Positions 16,885 through 24,446 of a stretch of 64,000 bases of DNA are shown piece after piece; within the stretch, counting starts at the first letter, position 1, and each line of letters begins with the position of its first letter. The stretch lies in the NCBI GenBank assembly GCA_000242935.3, contig CP007053.1, positions 3,767,001-3,831,000 on the forward strand. The letters run 5' to 3'. A program made the position numbers and the translations under genes. This DNA comes from Opitutaceae bacterium TAV5. GTDB lineage: Bacteria; Verrucomicrobiota; Verrucomicrobiia; Opitutales; Opitutaceae. The notes beneath the pieces were generated by a model. That model was not told the DNA's origin. It saw only the letters and a program-made list of their open reading frames with translations, and did not search any database.

Positions 16885-17526
16885 ATGACAAAATCCGCCA
16901 AACGTCCCTCCGCCAGACCGGCCCGCGCCGTCAAATCCGTTGCCTCCGTGCCGTCATCCGCCGTCGCGCCGGAGCCCGAACCGCTGCCCGGCGTTGCGCT
17001 GCTGGCGGTCGATCTGCAACCGGTCTTCCTCAAAACCATCGCCGGCGGCGAGGCGATGTTGCGCCGCTGCCGGCTGGCGCTCGCCGCCGCCCGCGGCCTG
17101 GGCATCCCGGTCTTCTTTACCGAACAACTCCCGGAAAAACTCGGCCCCACCGACGCCGCCACGCGCGCTCTCGCGCCCGATGCGCCCGCGCCCGGCAAGT
17201 CCGCCTTCTCGGCGCTGGCGGAAGAGACCGCGCTGCTCGAAACATTCCGCGATCGCAGCATCGAGCACGTCATCCTCTGCGGCCTCGAAACCTCCATCTG
17301 CGTTTACCAGACGGCCATCGACGCCATCGGCGCGGACTTGCAGGTGACCATCCTGACCGACGCCGTCGGCGCGCGTCGTCCCGACGACGCCAGGGCCTGC
17401 CTGCGGGCGCTCGATCGCGCGGGCGCTCACCTCTTGCCGGTCGAGACGGTTTTTTATTCGATCCTCCGGGAAGCCTCGCATCCCTTTTTCAAATTCTGGA
17501 CCCAACTCGTCAAAACTCATGGCTGA
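16885..17526 (+). CDS. Cysteine hydrolase, isochorismatase family
   Basis: A 213-residue protein with the catalytic triad of the isochorismatase-like hydrolases: D43 ('LLAVDLQPVF'), K105 ('APGKSAFSAL') and C139 ('CGLETSICVYQ'). Members hydrolyse isochorismate, nicotinamide, ureidoacrylate or related amides; the spacing gives no specific substrate. The first 33 residues are a basic, Ala/Pro-rich extension. The start at ATG 16885 follows a stretch of diverged, low-complexity sequence. The stop overlaps the next start by 8 bp, so it is translationally coupled to the YhaM-like nuclease gene. Confidence 0.85.
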   Translation: MTKSAKRPSARPARAVKSVASVPSSAVAPEPEPLPGVALLAVDLQPVFLKTIAGGEAMLRRCRLALAAARGLGIPVFFTEQLPEKLGPTDAATRALAPDAPAPGKSAFSALAEETALLETFRDRSIEHVILCGLETSICVYQTAIDAIGADLQVTILTDAVGARRPDDARACLRALDRAGAHLLPVETVFYSILREASHPFFKFWTQLVKTHG

Positions 17527-18520
17527 ACCCTCCTCTCCCTCCGCGCCGCTGCTCACGGTCCGCCAGCTCAAGTCGCCCGATCTGACGCCCGGCGCGCCGT
17601 TTGCCGCGCTGGTTGTCCTCAAGAAGCTGCAAACCAAAACCGCCTCCAACGGAAACCCGTTTCTGAGCATCGAGCTCGGCGATCGCGGCGGCTCGTTCAC
17701 CTGCACGATTTTTAACGACGGCCCGCTCTTCGAGCCGCTCAAAACGGCGGGCGAAGGCGCGGTGCTGCGGATCGAGGGGCGTTCGGATCATTTTCAGGGC
17801 CGTTTCTCGCCCCGCCTCGGCCGTGCGCAGGTCCTGTCGGAGGAAGATCTCGCCGCCGATCCGGCGCTGATCGAAAACCTCGTCGAGACGTGTCCGGAAA
17901 ACGGAGACGAACTCTGGACCGAATTTTCCGGGTTTATCGACGGCATCGCGCACGACGAATTGCGGATGACAGTGCGCGGCGTGTTCGAGGAGATCGGCGA
18001 AAACTTCCGCTACGCGCCGGCGGCGGTGGCGATGCACCACGCCTACCGTCACGGCCTGCTGGAGCATACGATCCACATGGCGCGGGCGTGCCGGGCGCTG
18101 CTGCCCCTGTATCCGGAAGTGGACGCGAGCCTGGCGATGGCCGGTATCCTGCTTCATGATACGGGCAAGACGATCGAGTACCAGGGCACGCTGGCGACGA
18201 AGCGCAGCCGTCGCGGCATCCTCCAGGGCCACGTGGTCCTCGGTTACGCGCTCGCGCGCAAGCACGGCATCAAGGCGCGGCTCGACGCCGACCGGCTGGA
18301 GCGGCTGGAGCACATCATCCTCAGCCATCAGGGCGAGCCGGAGTGGGGCGCGGCGGTTTACGCGGCGACGCCGGAGGCGGTGTTTGTCTCCATGATCGAC
18401 AACCTCGACGCCAAGATGGGCATGGTGCAGCGCGCCCTGCGCCAGGCCGACGAAGCCAGCGAGTTTTCCGAACGCCTGCCCGGCCTGAACACGGCTTTGC
18501 TGACACGGCCGGTGGAGTAG
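17519..18520 (+). CDS. YhaM-like 3'-5' exoribonuclease (OB-fold plus HD domain)
   Basis: A 333-residue protein. The N-terminal half (about 15-110) looks like an OB nucleic-acid-binding domain ('PFAALVVLKKLQTKTASNGN', 'FTCTIFNDG', 'VLRIEGRSDHFQGR'). The C-terminal half (about 170-300) is an HD phosphohydrolase with 'HRHGLLEHTIHM' style metal ligands and 'AGILLHDTGKT'. This order matches YhaM/CBF1-type exoribonucleases, which trim single-stranded RNA with a metal cofactor. It overlaps the upstream hydrolase gene by 8 bp and converges with the hlyD gene. Confidence 0.85.
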   Translation: MAEPSSPSAPLLTVRQLKSPDLTPGAPFAALVVLKKLQTKTASNGNPFLSIELGDRGGSFTCTIFNDGPLFEPLKTAGEGAVLRIEGRSDHFQGRFSPRLGRAQVLSEEDLAADPALIENLVETCPENGDELWTEFSGFIDGIAHDELRMTVRGVFEEIGENFRYAPAAVAMHHAYRHGLLEHTIHMARACRALLPLYPEVDASLAMAGILLHDTGKTIEYQGTLATKRSRRGILQGHVVLGYALARKHGIKARLDADRLERLEHIILSHQGEPEWGAAVYAATPEAVFVSMIDNLDAKMGMVQRALRQADEASEFSERLPGLNTALLTRPVE

Positions 18521-18572
18521 CGTCGCCGACGACCCCGGAGAAGGCGCTCCGTCAGGCCACCGCAACCCGCCC

Positions 18573-19676
18573 CTACGGCCGCGTCGTCACGTCCACGCGG
18601 TCGCCGTCCTTCAGGTTGTCGAGACCCGAGACGACGATCTCGTCGCCTTCCTTGAGCCCTTCGACAATCTGCACCTGGTTGAGACCGCGGAAACCGGTTT
18701 TTACCGGCACGAGCCGGACCGTGCCGGATTCGACCCGGAACACGGCGCCGTTGAACACCGCCTGGCGCGGCACGACGAGCGAGTCGGGGCGACGCGAGCG
18801 CACGATGCTGGCCTCGCCGGTGAGGCCCGGCAGGAGGCGCGCCGGATCGATCTTCACTTCGAGAAAGGCGCGGTATTGCTGGTTTTCGGTGTCGGCATCG
18901 GGGAGCACCTGGACGAGTTTCGCGGGATAAAGGGTGTCGCCGTAGGTGAGAAGCCGGACCCAGGCTTCCAGTCCGGGTTTGATGCCGGAAAAATCTTCCT
19001 CGTTGATCCGCGCCTCGACGACGATCTCGTCGCTGAAAAGCCGGACGACGGGGCTGCGGTTGGAAACGAGTTCGCCGGGGTAGACATAGATGTCGGTGAC
19101 GGTGCCGGTGGTGGTGGCGAGGAGCTTCGTCTTGTCGAGATCCTGCTGCTTGAGCTTGAGCTGGGTGCCGAGTTCGCGGAGCTGCTGTTCGCGGTCGATC
19201 TGGTCCTTTTTTTGCGACTCGACGAAGAGGTCGAGGTCGCGGCGGCGACGTTTGATTTCGAGTTCGGGGAGGGTGCCTTCGCGGTACTGGCGTTCCCAGG
19301 TTTCGAGGTCTTCCTTGCGGCGTTCGAGCGCGACCTGCTGGTCGAGGTTGAGTTCGAACCGGGCTTTCAGGGTGTCGATCTGGTTGGTGAGGCGTTCGAC
19401 CTCGATCTGGAGCGTGGTGGGGTCGATCTCGATGAGGAGTTCGCCTTCCTTGATGATCTTGCCGAACTTGAGATTGGAGCGAAGGACCAGGCCGGCGACC
19501 TCGCTGTTGATGGTGACGTTGAACGCGGGCCGGACGTTGACGATGGCGGGCACGGCATCGACGGCGGTGTCGCGCTTGACGGCGGTGACGGTGACGCGGG
19601 TGCGCCCGCCGAGCCAGAACCAGAGGGCGCCGCCGGCAAGGGCGAGCACGAGGAGGATGAGGAGGAAGCGTTTCAT
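18573..19676 (-). CDS. HlyD/RND-type periplasmic adaptor subunit
   Basis: A 367-residue membrane fusion protein. It has one N-terminal membrane anchor (MKRFLLILLVLALAGGALWF), a lipoyl-like half ('INSEVAGLVLRSNLKFGKII'), a long coiled coil (about 85-180, many Glu, Leu, Arg and Gln), the second lipoyl half and beta-barrel ('VYPGELVSNRSPVV', 'GLTGEASIV'). Such adaptors link an inner-membrane pump to a TolC-type channel. It overlaps the tolC-like gene upstream by 4 bp (ATGA), so they are one operon. No ABC or RND permease follows; the next gene is convergent. Confidence 0.88.
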   Translation of the reverse strand: MKRFLLILLVLALAGGALWFWLGGRTRVTVTAVKRDTAVDAVPAIVNVRPAFNVTINSEVAGLVLRSNLKFGKIIKEGELLIEIDPTTLQIEVERLTNQIDTLKARFELNLDQQVALERRKEDLETWERQYREGTLPELEIKRRRRDLDLFVESQKKDQIDREQQLRELGTQLKLKQQDLDKTKLLATTTGTVTDIYVYPGELVSNRSPVVRLFSDEIVVEARINEEDFSGIKPGLEAWVRLLTYGDTLYPAKLVQVLPDADTENQQYRAFLEVKIDPARLLPGLTGEASIVRSRRPDSLVVPRQAVFNGAVFRVESGTVRLVPVKTGFRGLNQVQIVEGLKEGDEIVVSGLDNLKDGDRVDVTTRP

Positions 19677-21130
19677 CGGGTGACGGGGGCGGCGAGCTGG
19701 CCGGCGCGGTTGCCGGCGGTGGCGGCGGTGAGGGTGTCGCGCAGGCCGGGCGCGGTGAGGTCGAGGTAGTCGGTGACTCCCATGATGAGCGCGGCGCGGG
19801 CCTGGAGAATATTGAGCTCGCTTTCGTAGACCGCGAGCTGGCGGTCGCGGAAGGCGGTGGCGGCAAGGCGGCCTTCGGCGTGGTCGCGCTGGTCGCGGGT
19901 CCAGGCATCGCCGGCGAGCTGGTAGCGGCGCTGCTGGAGCGCGAGACGGCGCGCCTGGAAGGAAAGATCGTCGAGGACGGCGTCGGACTGGGCGCGCAAC
20001 TCGGCCTCCCAGGCATTGAACTGGGTCTCCATGCGACGGCGGCGCAGGTTGGATTCGCGCTTGCGCTGGCTCGTCTCGAAGCCGTCAAAAATGTTCCAGT
20101 TGACGTCCACGCCGATGAACCAGGTGGTGGTGTCCACGTTGTCCCGGGTGGAGGTGTTGGTCTGGCCGTAGCCGACGCTGGTGGCGAAATTGAGGAGCGG
20201 GCGCTGGGCGGCGTTGATGCGGACGAGTTCCGCCTTTTCGCGTTCGATGAGGTTGCGGCGTTTGCGGGCCTCGCCGGTTTCCTCGATCCAGGTGTCGCCG
20301 GTCTCGTCGTGGCGGGAGGAAATCCAGCGGAGGATGTCGTCCGTCGGCAAGGGGGGGAGCGGGGTGGAGAGGGCGAGCGGGGATTGCCAGCCGATGTTGC
20401 GCTTGAAGCTGGCGAGGATGCGTTCCTGGCCGGCTTCGAGTTGCTCGATGTTCATGATGGCCTCGTTGAGGTTGAGCGTGTTTTGCTCGGCCTCGACGGT
20501 GCTGAGGTTGCCGGCTTCCAGCGAAGTGCGGAGGGTGGCGGCGCGTTCTTCGAAAATCTGGCGGCGGAGGCGGGCGTTGCGGAGGGCGGCCTGGTTGACG
20601 AGGAGCGAGAGGTAATCGGCCCGGATGCTGCGGTGGATGCGCCGGAGCGTGAGGGTGCGCTCGAGCTCCTCGTTCTTGTAATCGAGCCGGGCCTGGCGGA
20701 TGCGGGCTTCGATGGCGCCCCAGTGATAGATGGGGCGGCGCAGGGCCAGGTTGAAATTGAGGCCGAGATTGTCCACATCGTCGCCTTCGCTGCGGTATTC
20801 CTTGCGATAGCCAAGATTGGCGGTGAGGCCGAGGCGCGGGTAATAGGCGGCCTTGGCCTGCTGGAGACGGGCGACGGATTCCTCCTGTTCGATGCCCTTG
20901 ACGATGAGCTGGGGGGCCTGCGCGCGGGCCTGGTCGAGAATGCGGGCGAGTTCGGGCATCCAGGCTTCCGGGTAATCGACGACCGGGTCCGCCGCGGGAG
21001 CGGCGGCAGCGGTAGCCGGGGGGGAGGGGGGGGGGACCGGCGCAGTCGCCCCGGCGATGGGAGCGATCCCGCCGGGAGCAAGGAGCACGAGAGAAAAAGC
21101 CAGCGGGCTGACAGGAACGGAAAATTTCAT
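19673..21130 (-). CDS. TolC-family outer membrane efflux protein
   Basis: A 485-residue protein. A signal sequence (MKFSVPVSPLAFSLVLLAPG, ending near 'AGATA') is followed by a low-complexity Pro/Ala segment. Two long helical OEP repeats follow, with 'AKAAYYPRLGLTANLGYRKEY' in the first and 'LLNFATSVGYGQTNTSTRDN' in the second, the typical periplasmic helix and beta-barrel alternation. It would form the trimeric outer-membrane exit duct for the adaptor encoded downstream. The ATG at 21130 was chosen over one four codons upstream since it begins the cleanest signal peptide. It is divergent from the cimA leader region. Confidence 0.88.
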   Translation of the reverse strand: MKFSVPVSPLAFSLVLLAPGGIAPIAGATAPVPPPSPPATAAAAPAADPVVDYPEAWMPELARILDQARAQAPQLIVKGIEQEESVARLQQAKAAYYPRLGLTANLGYRKEYRSEGDDVDNLGLNFNLALRRPIYHWGAIEARIRQARLDYKNEELERTLTLRRIHRSIRADYLSLLVNQAALRNARLRRQIFEERAATLRTSLEAGNLSTVEAEQNTLNLNEAIMNIEQLEAGQERILASFKRNIGWQSPLALSTPLPPLPTDDILRWISSRHDETGDTWIEETGEARKRRNLIEREKAELVRINAAQRPLLNFATSVGYGQTNTSTRDNVDTTTWFIGVDVNWNIFDGFETSQRKRESNLRRRRMETQFNAWEAELRAQSDAVLDDLSFQARRLALQQRRYQLAGDAWTRDQRDHAEGRLAATAFRDRQLAVYESELNILQARAALIMGVTDYLDLTAPGLRDTLTAATAGNRAGQLAAPVTR

Positions 21131-21310
21131 GGGAAGACGCAATCGGGAAAGGTAACAGGGCAGTTAATCGCTGCCGGGTTGCCAAGTAGAAAGGCTGAAG
21201 TGGCCGTTTCCTTTTCTCCGAAGGGAGACGATCGCAGACCGGCGCGCGGGAAAACCGTTCCCGGGAAGCGGGGAAAAACAGCCTCGACAGCGGCGGCGCG
21301 ATTTTGCTTC

Positions 21311-21400
21311 ATGGGCATCCTGTTGCCGATGACGACCACCCGAATTATTGCCGATATCATTATTATTGCCCGCCAGCCCGGGCAGGATGATGCGGCGTAA
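21311..21400 (+). CDS. Isoleucine-rich leader peptide of the cimA attenuator (29 or 23 residues)
   Basis: A short ORF begins at ATG 21311 (29 codons) or ATG 21329 (23 codons) and stops with TAA at 21398. The peptide contains 'TTTRIIADIIIIARQ', with six isoleucines in eight positions encoded at 21344-21349 and 21356-21367. Leader peptides of ilv and leu operons carry such runs of the regulatory amino acid. It lies about 115 bp upstream of cimA, whose product starts isoleucine synthesis from pyruvate. A pairing scheme and terminator follow (next entries). No Shine-Dalgarno is apparent at either start, as is common in this window. Confidence 0.72.
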   Translation: MGILLPMTTTRIIADIIIIARQPGQDDAA

Positions 21401-21450
21401 ACGCACCCGATTTTTACCTGATATCTACGCCGATTTTCCTGCTCCCCGGG
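21377..21450 (+). promoter_or_regulatory. Putative antiterminator structure of the cimA leader
   Basis: Bases 21377-21386 (CCCGGGCAGG) can pair with 21438-21442 and 21446-21450 (ten pairs, one 3-nt bulge). Inside, 21393-21399 (CGGCGTA) pairs perfectly with 21426-21432 (TACGCCG). The outer pairing uses most of the 5' arm of the downstream terminator (21444-21450), so the two structures exclude each other. The upstream strand lies inside the leader ORF, just after the Ile codons. A ribosome stalled at the Ile run would leave it free, while one reaching the stop codon would cover it. Function is inferred from pairing alone. Confidence 0.6.
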
Positions 21451-21470
21451 CCTGCCGCCCGGGGTTTTTT
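21444..21470 (+). terminator. Rho-independent terminator upstream of cimA (attenuator)
   Basis: A 7-bp all-GC stem (CCCCGGG at 21444-21450 with CCCGGGG at 21458-21464) with a 7-nt loop and six T, then G and five more T. It points toward cimA, ends 45 bp before the cimA start, and the only plus-strand ORF upstream of it is the leader peptide. Its position marks it as an attenuator rather than the end of a gene. Confidence 0.8.
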
Positions 21471-21514
21471 GTTTTTCCCGCAACCGCAACCTGCACGTTT
21501 TCCACCGATTTTTT

Positions 21515-23137
21515 ATGACGACCACCACCACGCCCAGGACCGCGTCCGGAACCACGACCCCGGCCCGCTCCGTTCCCGCTCCCGTCAGGATCTACGACAC
21601 CACCCTGCGCGACGGCACGCAGGGCGAAGGCATCAGCTTTTCGGTGACGGACAAGCTCCTCATCGCGGAAAAACTCGACCAGTTTGGCGTCGACTACATC
21701 GAGGGCGGTTTCCCCGGCTCCAATCCGCGCGACATCACGTTTTTTGCCGAGGCCGCCAAACTCCGGCTCAGGCATGCCCGCCTCGCGGCTTTCGGCTCCA
21801 CGCGCCGCGCCGGCGTCCGGGCGAGCGAGGACGCGCAACTCCGCACGCTCCTCGACAGCGGCGTACCGGTGATGACGATCGTTGGAAAAACCTGGACGCT
21901 CCACGTCACCGAAATCCTCCGCACCACGCTCGACGAGAACGTGGCCATGATCGGCGACTCCGTGGCCTGGCTCACGGCCCAGGGCCGCGAGGTGGTTTAC
22001 GATGCCGAGCACTTTTTTGATGGCTACAAGGCCGACCCCGACTACGCGCTGCGCACGCTCGACGCCGCGATGCGGGGGGGCGCGAGCTGCCTCACGCTTT
22101 GCGACACCAACGGCGGCACGCTGGTCGATGATTTCAAGACCATCGTGACGCGCGTCGTGCAGGAATTCGGCGGCGACAAGGTGGGCGTGCACTGCCATAA
22201 CGACGCCGGGCTCGGCGTGGCGCTCTCGCTGGCGGGCGTCGGAGCCGGCGCCGGGCTCGTGCAGGGCACGATCAATGGCTACGGCGAACGCACGGGCAAC
22301 GCCAACCTCGTGACGATCCTGCCGAGCCTCTTCCTCAAGATGGGCCGCACGGCGAATTGCGCGAGCAACCTGAAAAAGCTCCGCGAGCTCTCGCTGTATT
22401 TCGACGAGCTGGCCAACCTGAAACCCGATACCAAGACGCCCTATGTGGGCCTGTCGGCGTTTGCGCACAAGGGCGGCCTGCATGCCAACGCCGCGCAAAA
22501 GGTAAAATCGTCCTACGAGCACATCGATCCCGCGCTGGTGGGCAACCGCACCCGGGTGCTGGTTTCCGACATGGCGGGGCGGTCCAGCATCGCGATGAAG
22601 GCGAAGGAGCTCGGCTTCGATCTGGACGAGAAGGCCCCTGAAATGAAATCGCTGATCGGGCAACTGAAGGAGCTGGAGTTTCGCGGCTACGAATTCGAGG
22701 CGGCCGACGCTTCGCTGAAGCTCCTGCTCGCGCGCGCGCTGGGAAAGGCGCGTTCGTTTTTCGAGATCGGGGGCTATCGCGTGATTGTGGAGCGCGAGCG
22801 CGAGCGGATCGTGGCGGAGGCGACGGTGAAGCTGACGATCGACGGCAAGGCGTATCATACCGTGGCCGAGTGCAACGGCCCGGTGGGCGCGCTCGACAAG
22901 GCGCTGCGCCTGGCGCTGGAAAGTGTGTATCCGAAGATCAAGGACGTGGTGCTGCGTGATTTCAAGGTGCGCATTCTCGAAGGCCGCAACGGCGCCAACA
23001 GCCGCACGCGGGTCATTGTGGAGTCGGCCGACGGCAGCGATATCTGGGGCACGGTCGGTGTGAGCGAGAATGTGATCGACGCCTCCTGGGAGGCGCTGAT
23101 CGATGCCGTGAACTACAAGCTGCTGACGTCGGGATGA
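21515..23137 (+). CDS. cimA: Citramalate synthase
   Basis: A 540-residue enzyme condensing pyruvate and acetyl-CoA to (R)-citramalate, the first step of the threonine-independent route to isoleucine. The HMG-lyase-like TIM barrel starts with 'IYDTTLRDGTQGEG' (residues about 26-39). Also present are 'GVHCHNDAGLGVA', 'GTINGYGERTGNANL' (metal and substrate site) and 'SAFAHKGGLHANA'. The C-terminal LeuA-type dimerisation and allosteric domain (about 415-535) is present, so feedback by isoleucine is likely. 'RSFFEIGGYRVIVER' and the overall length match the CimA group rather than LeuA (2-isopropylmalate synthase). It is preceded by an isoleucine-type attenuator. Confidence 0.93.
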   Translation: MTTTTTPRTASGTTTPARSVPAPVRIYDTTLRDGTQGEGISFSVTDKLLIAEKLDQFGVDYIEGGFPGSNPRDITFFAEAAKLRLRHARLAAFGSTRRAGVRASEDAQLRTLLDSGVPVMTIVGKTWTLHVTEILRTTLDENVAMIGDSVAWLTAQGREVVYDAEHFFDGYKADPDYALRTLDAAMRGGASCLTLCDTNGGTLVDDFKTIVTRVVQEFGGDKVGVHCHNDAGLGVALSLAGVGAGAGLVQGTINGYGERTGNANLVTILPSLFLKMGRTANCASNLKKLRELSLYFDELANLKPDTKTPYVGLSAFAHKGGLHANAAQKVKSSYEHIDPALVGNRTRVLVSDMAGRSSIAMKAKELGFDLDEKAPEMKSLIGQLKELEFRGYEFEAADASLKLLLARALGKARSFFEIGGYRVIVERERERIVAEATVKLTIDGKAYHTVAECNGPVGALDKALRLALESVYPKIKDVVLRDFKVRILEGRNGANSRTRVIVESADGSDIWGTVGVSENVIDASWEALIDAVNYKLLTSG

Positions 23138-23262
23138 GCCGGCGGCAAGGGCCGGGCTCCCGTCCGGGATGACGGCGCTCCATGCCGCCGAAACATCGCA
23201 GGCGGGGGGACTTTATGCGACAAGGGCAAACCTGCCCTTGAGAAGGCCCAAGTTTGCGGCCA

Positions 23263-23532
23263 ATGTTTTTCACCATGCTCACGCGTACGCCATCGAAATC
23301 GCCTTTGCTCCCTGCCCGGCGCACGCTTTCGCGAGCCCAGGCGCGACGGATGATTGCCGTGCGCCTGGCCCGCAAGGCGTGGGTGGATTTCCGGACGCAA
23401 TGCTTCTGGTCGTATGGCGAGACCACCATTACCACGGACAACGTGGGCTGGGCGGTCGAGCAACTCCGCCGCAACGGCAACCGCAACGCTTGGCAAGCCG
23501 CCGCGCGCATCGAACGTTTTTTATGCCACTAA
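23263..23532 (+). CDS. Small basic protein paired with a nucleotidyltransferase; possible antitoxin or partner
   Basis: An 86-89 residue basic, helical protein; starts at ATG 23263 or 23275 (TTG 23254 also in frame). The distinctive part is 'WVDFRTQCFWSYGETTITTD' followed by 'VGWAVEQLRRNGNRNAWQAA'. I do not recognise the family. The stop codon overlaps the start of the following nucleotidyltransferase-like gene by 10 bp, so translation is coupled. This layout of a small gene overlapping a larger AbiEii-like gene suggests a toxin-antitoxin-type or regulatory pair, but that is inference from arrangement alone. Confidence 0.65.
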   Translation: MFFTMLTRTPSKSPLLPARRTLSRAQARRMIAVRLARKAWVDFRTQCFWSYGETTITTDNVGWAVEQLRRNGNRNAWQAAARIERFLCH

Positions 23533-24383
23533 CCGCCCCCCAGCAGACTATTGCCCGTCTGATATCCGGGAACCGGTCGCCGGCCAGTCACCTCGCGGGC
23601 GGTGCGGGCATCCACATCGGGCCGGATTCCCCGCGTTACACCAACGACCTCGACTACTTTCACGACGAAGAGACTCTGGTCGCGCAAAGCTTTCAGGCCG
23701 ATCGGGCCGTGCTTCTCGCCGCAGGCTACCGGATCAACCTGCTTCTCAGCCAGCCGGGGTTTGTCCGGGCCTTGGTTGGCAAGGACGGAGCGGCTACGAA
23801 AGTGGAATGGGCTCACGATTCCGCATGGCGCTTTCTCCCGCCCGTCGAAAACGCTGACGTTGGCTGGCAGTTGCACCCCGTGGACCTTTCGATCAACAAG
23901 ATTCTCGCGCTGGCCGGCCGTGATGAACCGCGGGATTTTCTCGATACGATTTACGTCCACCGGCAGCATCTCTCGCTCGGAGCCCTGTGTTGGGCGGCCG
24001 TGGGCAAGGACCCCGGCTACAACCCTGCCATGCTGGTTGAAATGCTGGCGCGCAAGGGGCGCTACCAGCCGGAAGATTTTTCGAACCTGCGGCTGGAAAC
24101 CTCGCCCGATCTTCCCGCCCTGAAGCAGATCTGGCTGCGCGCCATTGACGATGCTCGCGCATTGGTCCGGCGGCTGCCACCCGAAGACGCCGGTTGCCTT
24201 TACCTCGATCCCGTCTCCGGCAAGTTTGTGACGCCGGCGGAAAATCTTTCGGCGCTCGTCAGGCATCGTGGAAAACCGGGGGGTATCCTTCCTCATGTCG
24301 GCGTGGATGAAATGCTGTCCGCAAATCCCGCCGCCCGCCGCGCCTTGACCCGGCATTACGGCGGCAATCGGGAAGACGGATAG
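23523..24383 (+). CDS. Nucleotidyltransferase-fold protein, AbiEii/AbiGii toxin-like
   Basis: A 286-residue protein. The start 'SHLAGGAGIHIG' followed by 'RYTNDLDYFHDEE' fits the G-G...D-x-D nucleotidyltransferase signature of the AbiEii family, in which toxins modify nucleotides or tRNA. A middle section 'HPVDLSINKILALAGRDEPR' and 'DFLDTIYVHRQ' also fit AbiEii (the K..A...R.....D...L pattern). The C-terminal third is unassigned. The start at 23523 overlaps the upstream small gene. No other defence gene is adjacent. It may be one half of a toxin-antitoxin pair, or a housekeeping relative. Confidence 0.72.
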   Translation: MPLTAPQQTIARLISGNRSPASHLAGGAGIHIGPDSPRYTNDLDYFHDEETLVAQSFQADRAVLLAAGYRINLLLSQPGFVRALVGKDGAATKVEWAHDSAWRFLPPVENADVGWQLHPVDLSINKILALAGRDEPRDFLDTIYVHRQHLSLGALCWAAVGKDPGYNPAMLVEMLARKGRYQPEDFSNLRLETSPDLPALKQIWLRAIDDARALVRRLPPEDAGCLYLDPVSGKFVTPAENLSALVRHRGKPGGILPHVGVDEMLSANPAARRALTRHYGGNREDG

Positions 24384-24446
24384 TTTCGCGGTTTCCCGGA
24401 TCATGCCTGCTGTCCGGATGCGGGAGCAGGTGCCTGCGCCGCTCCT

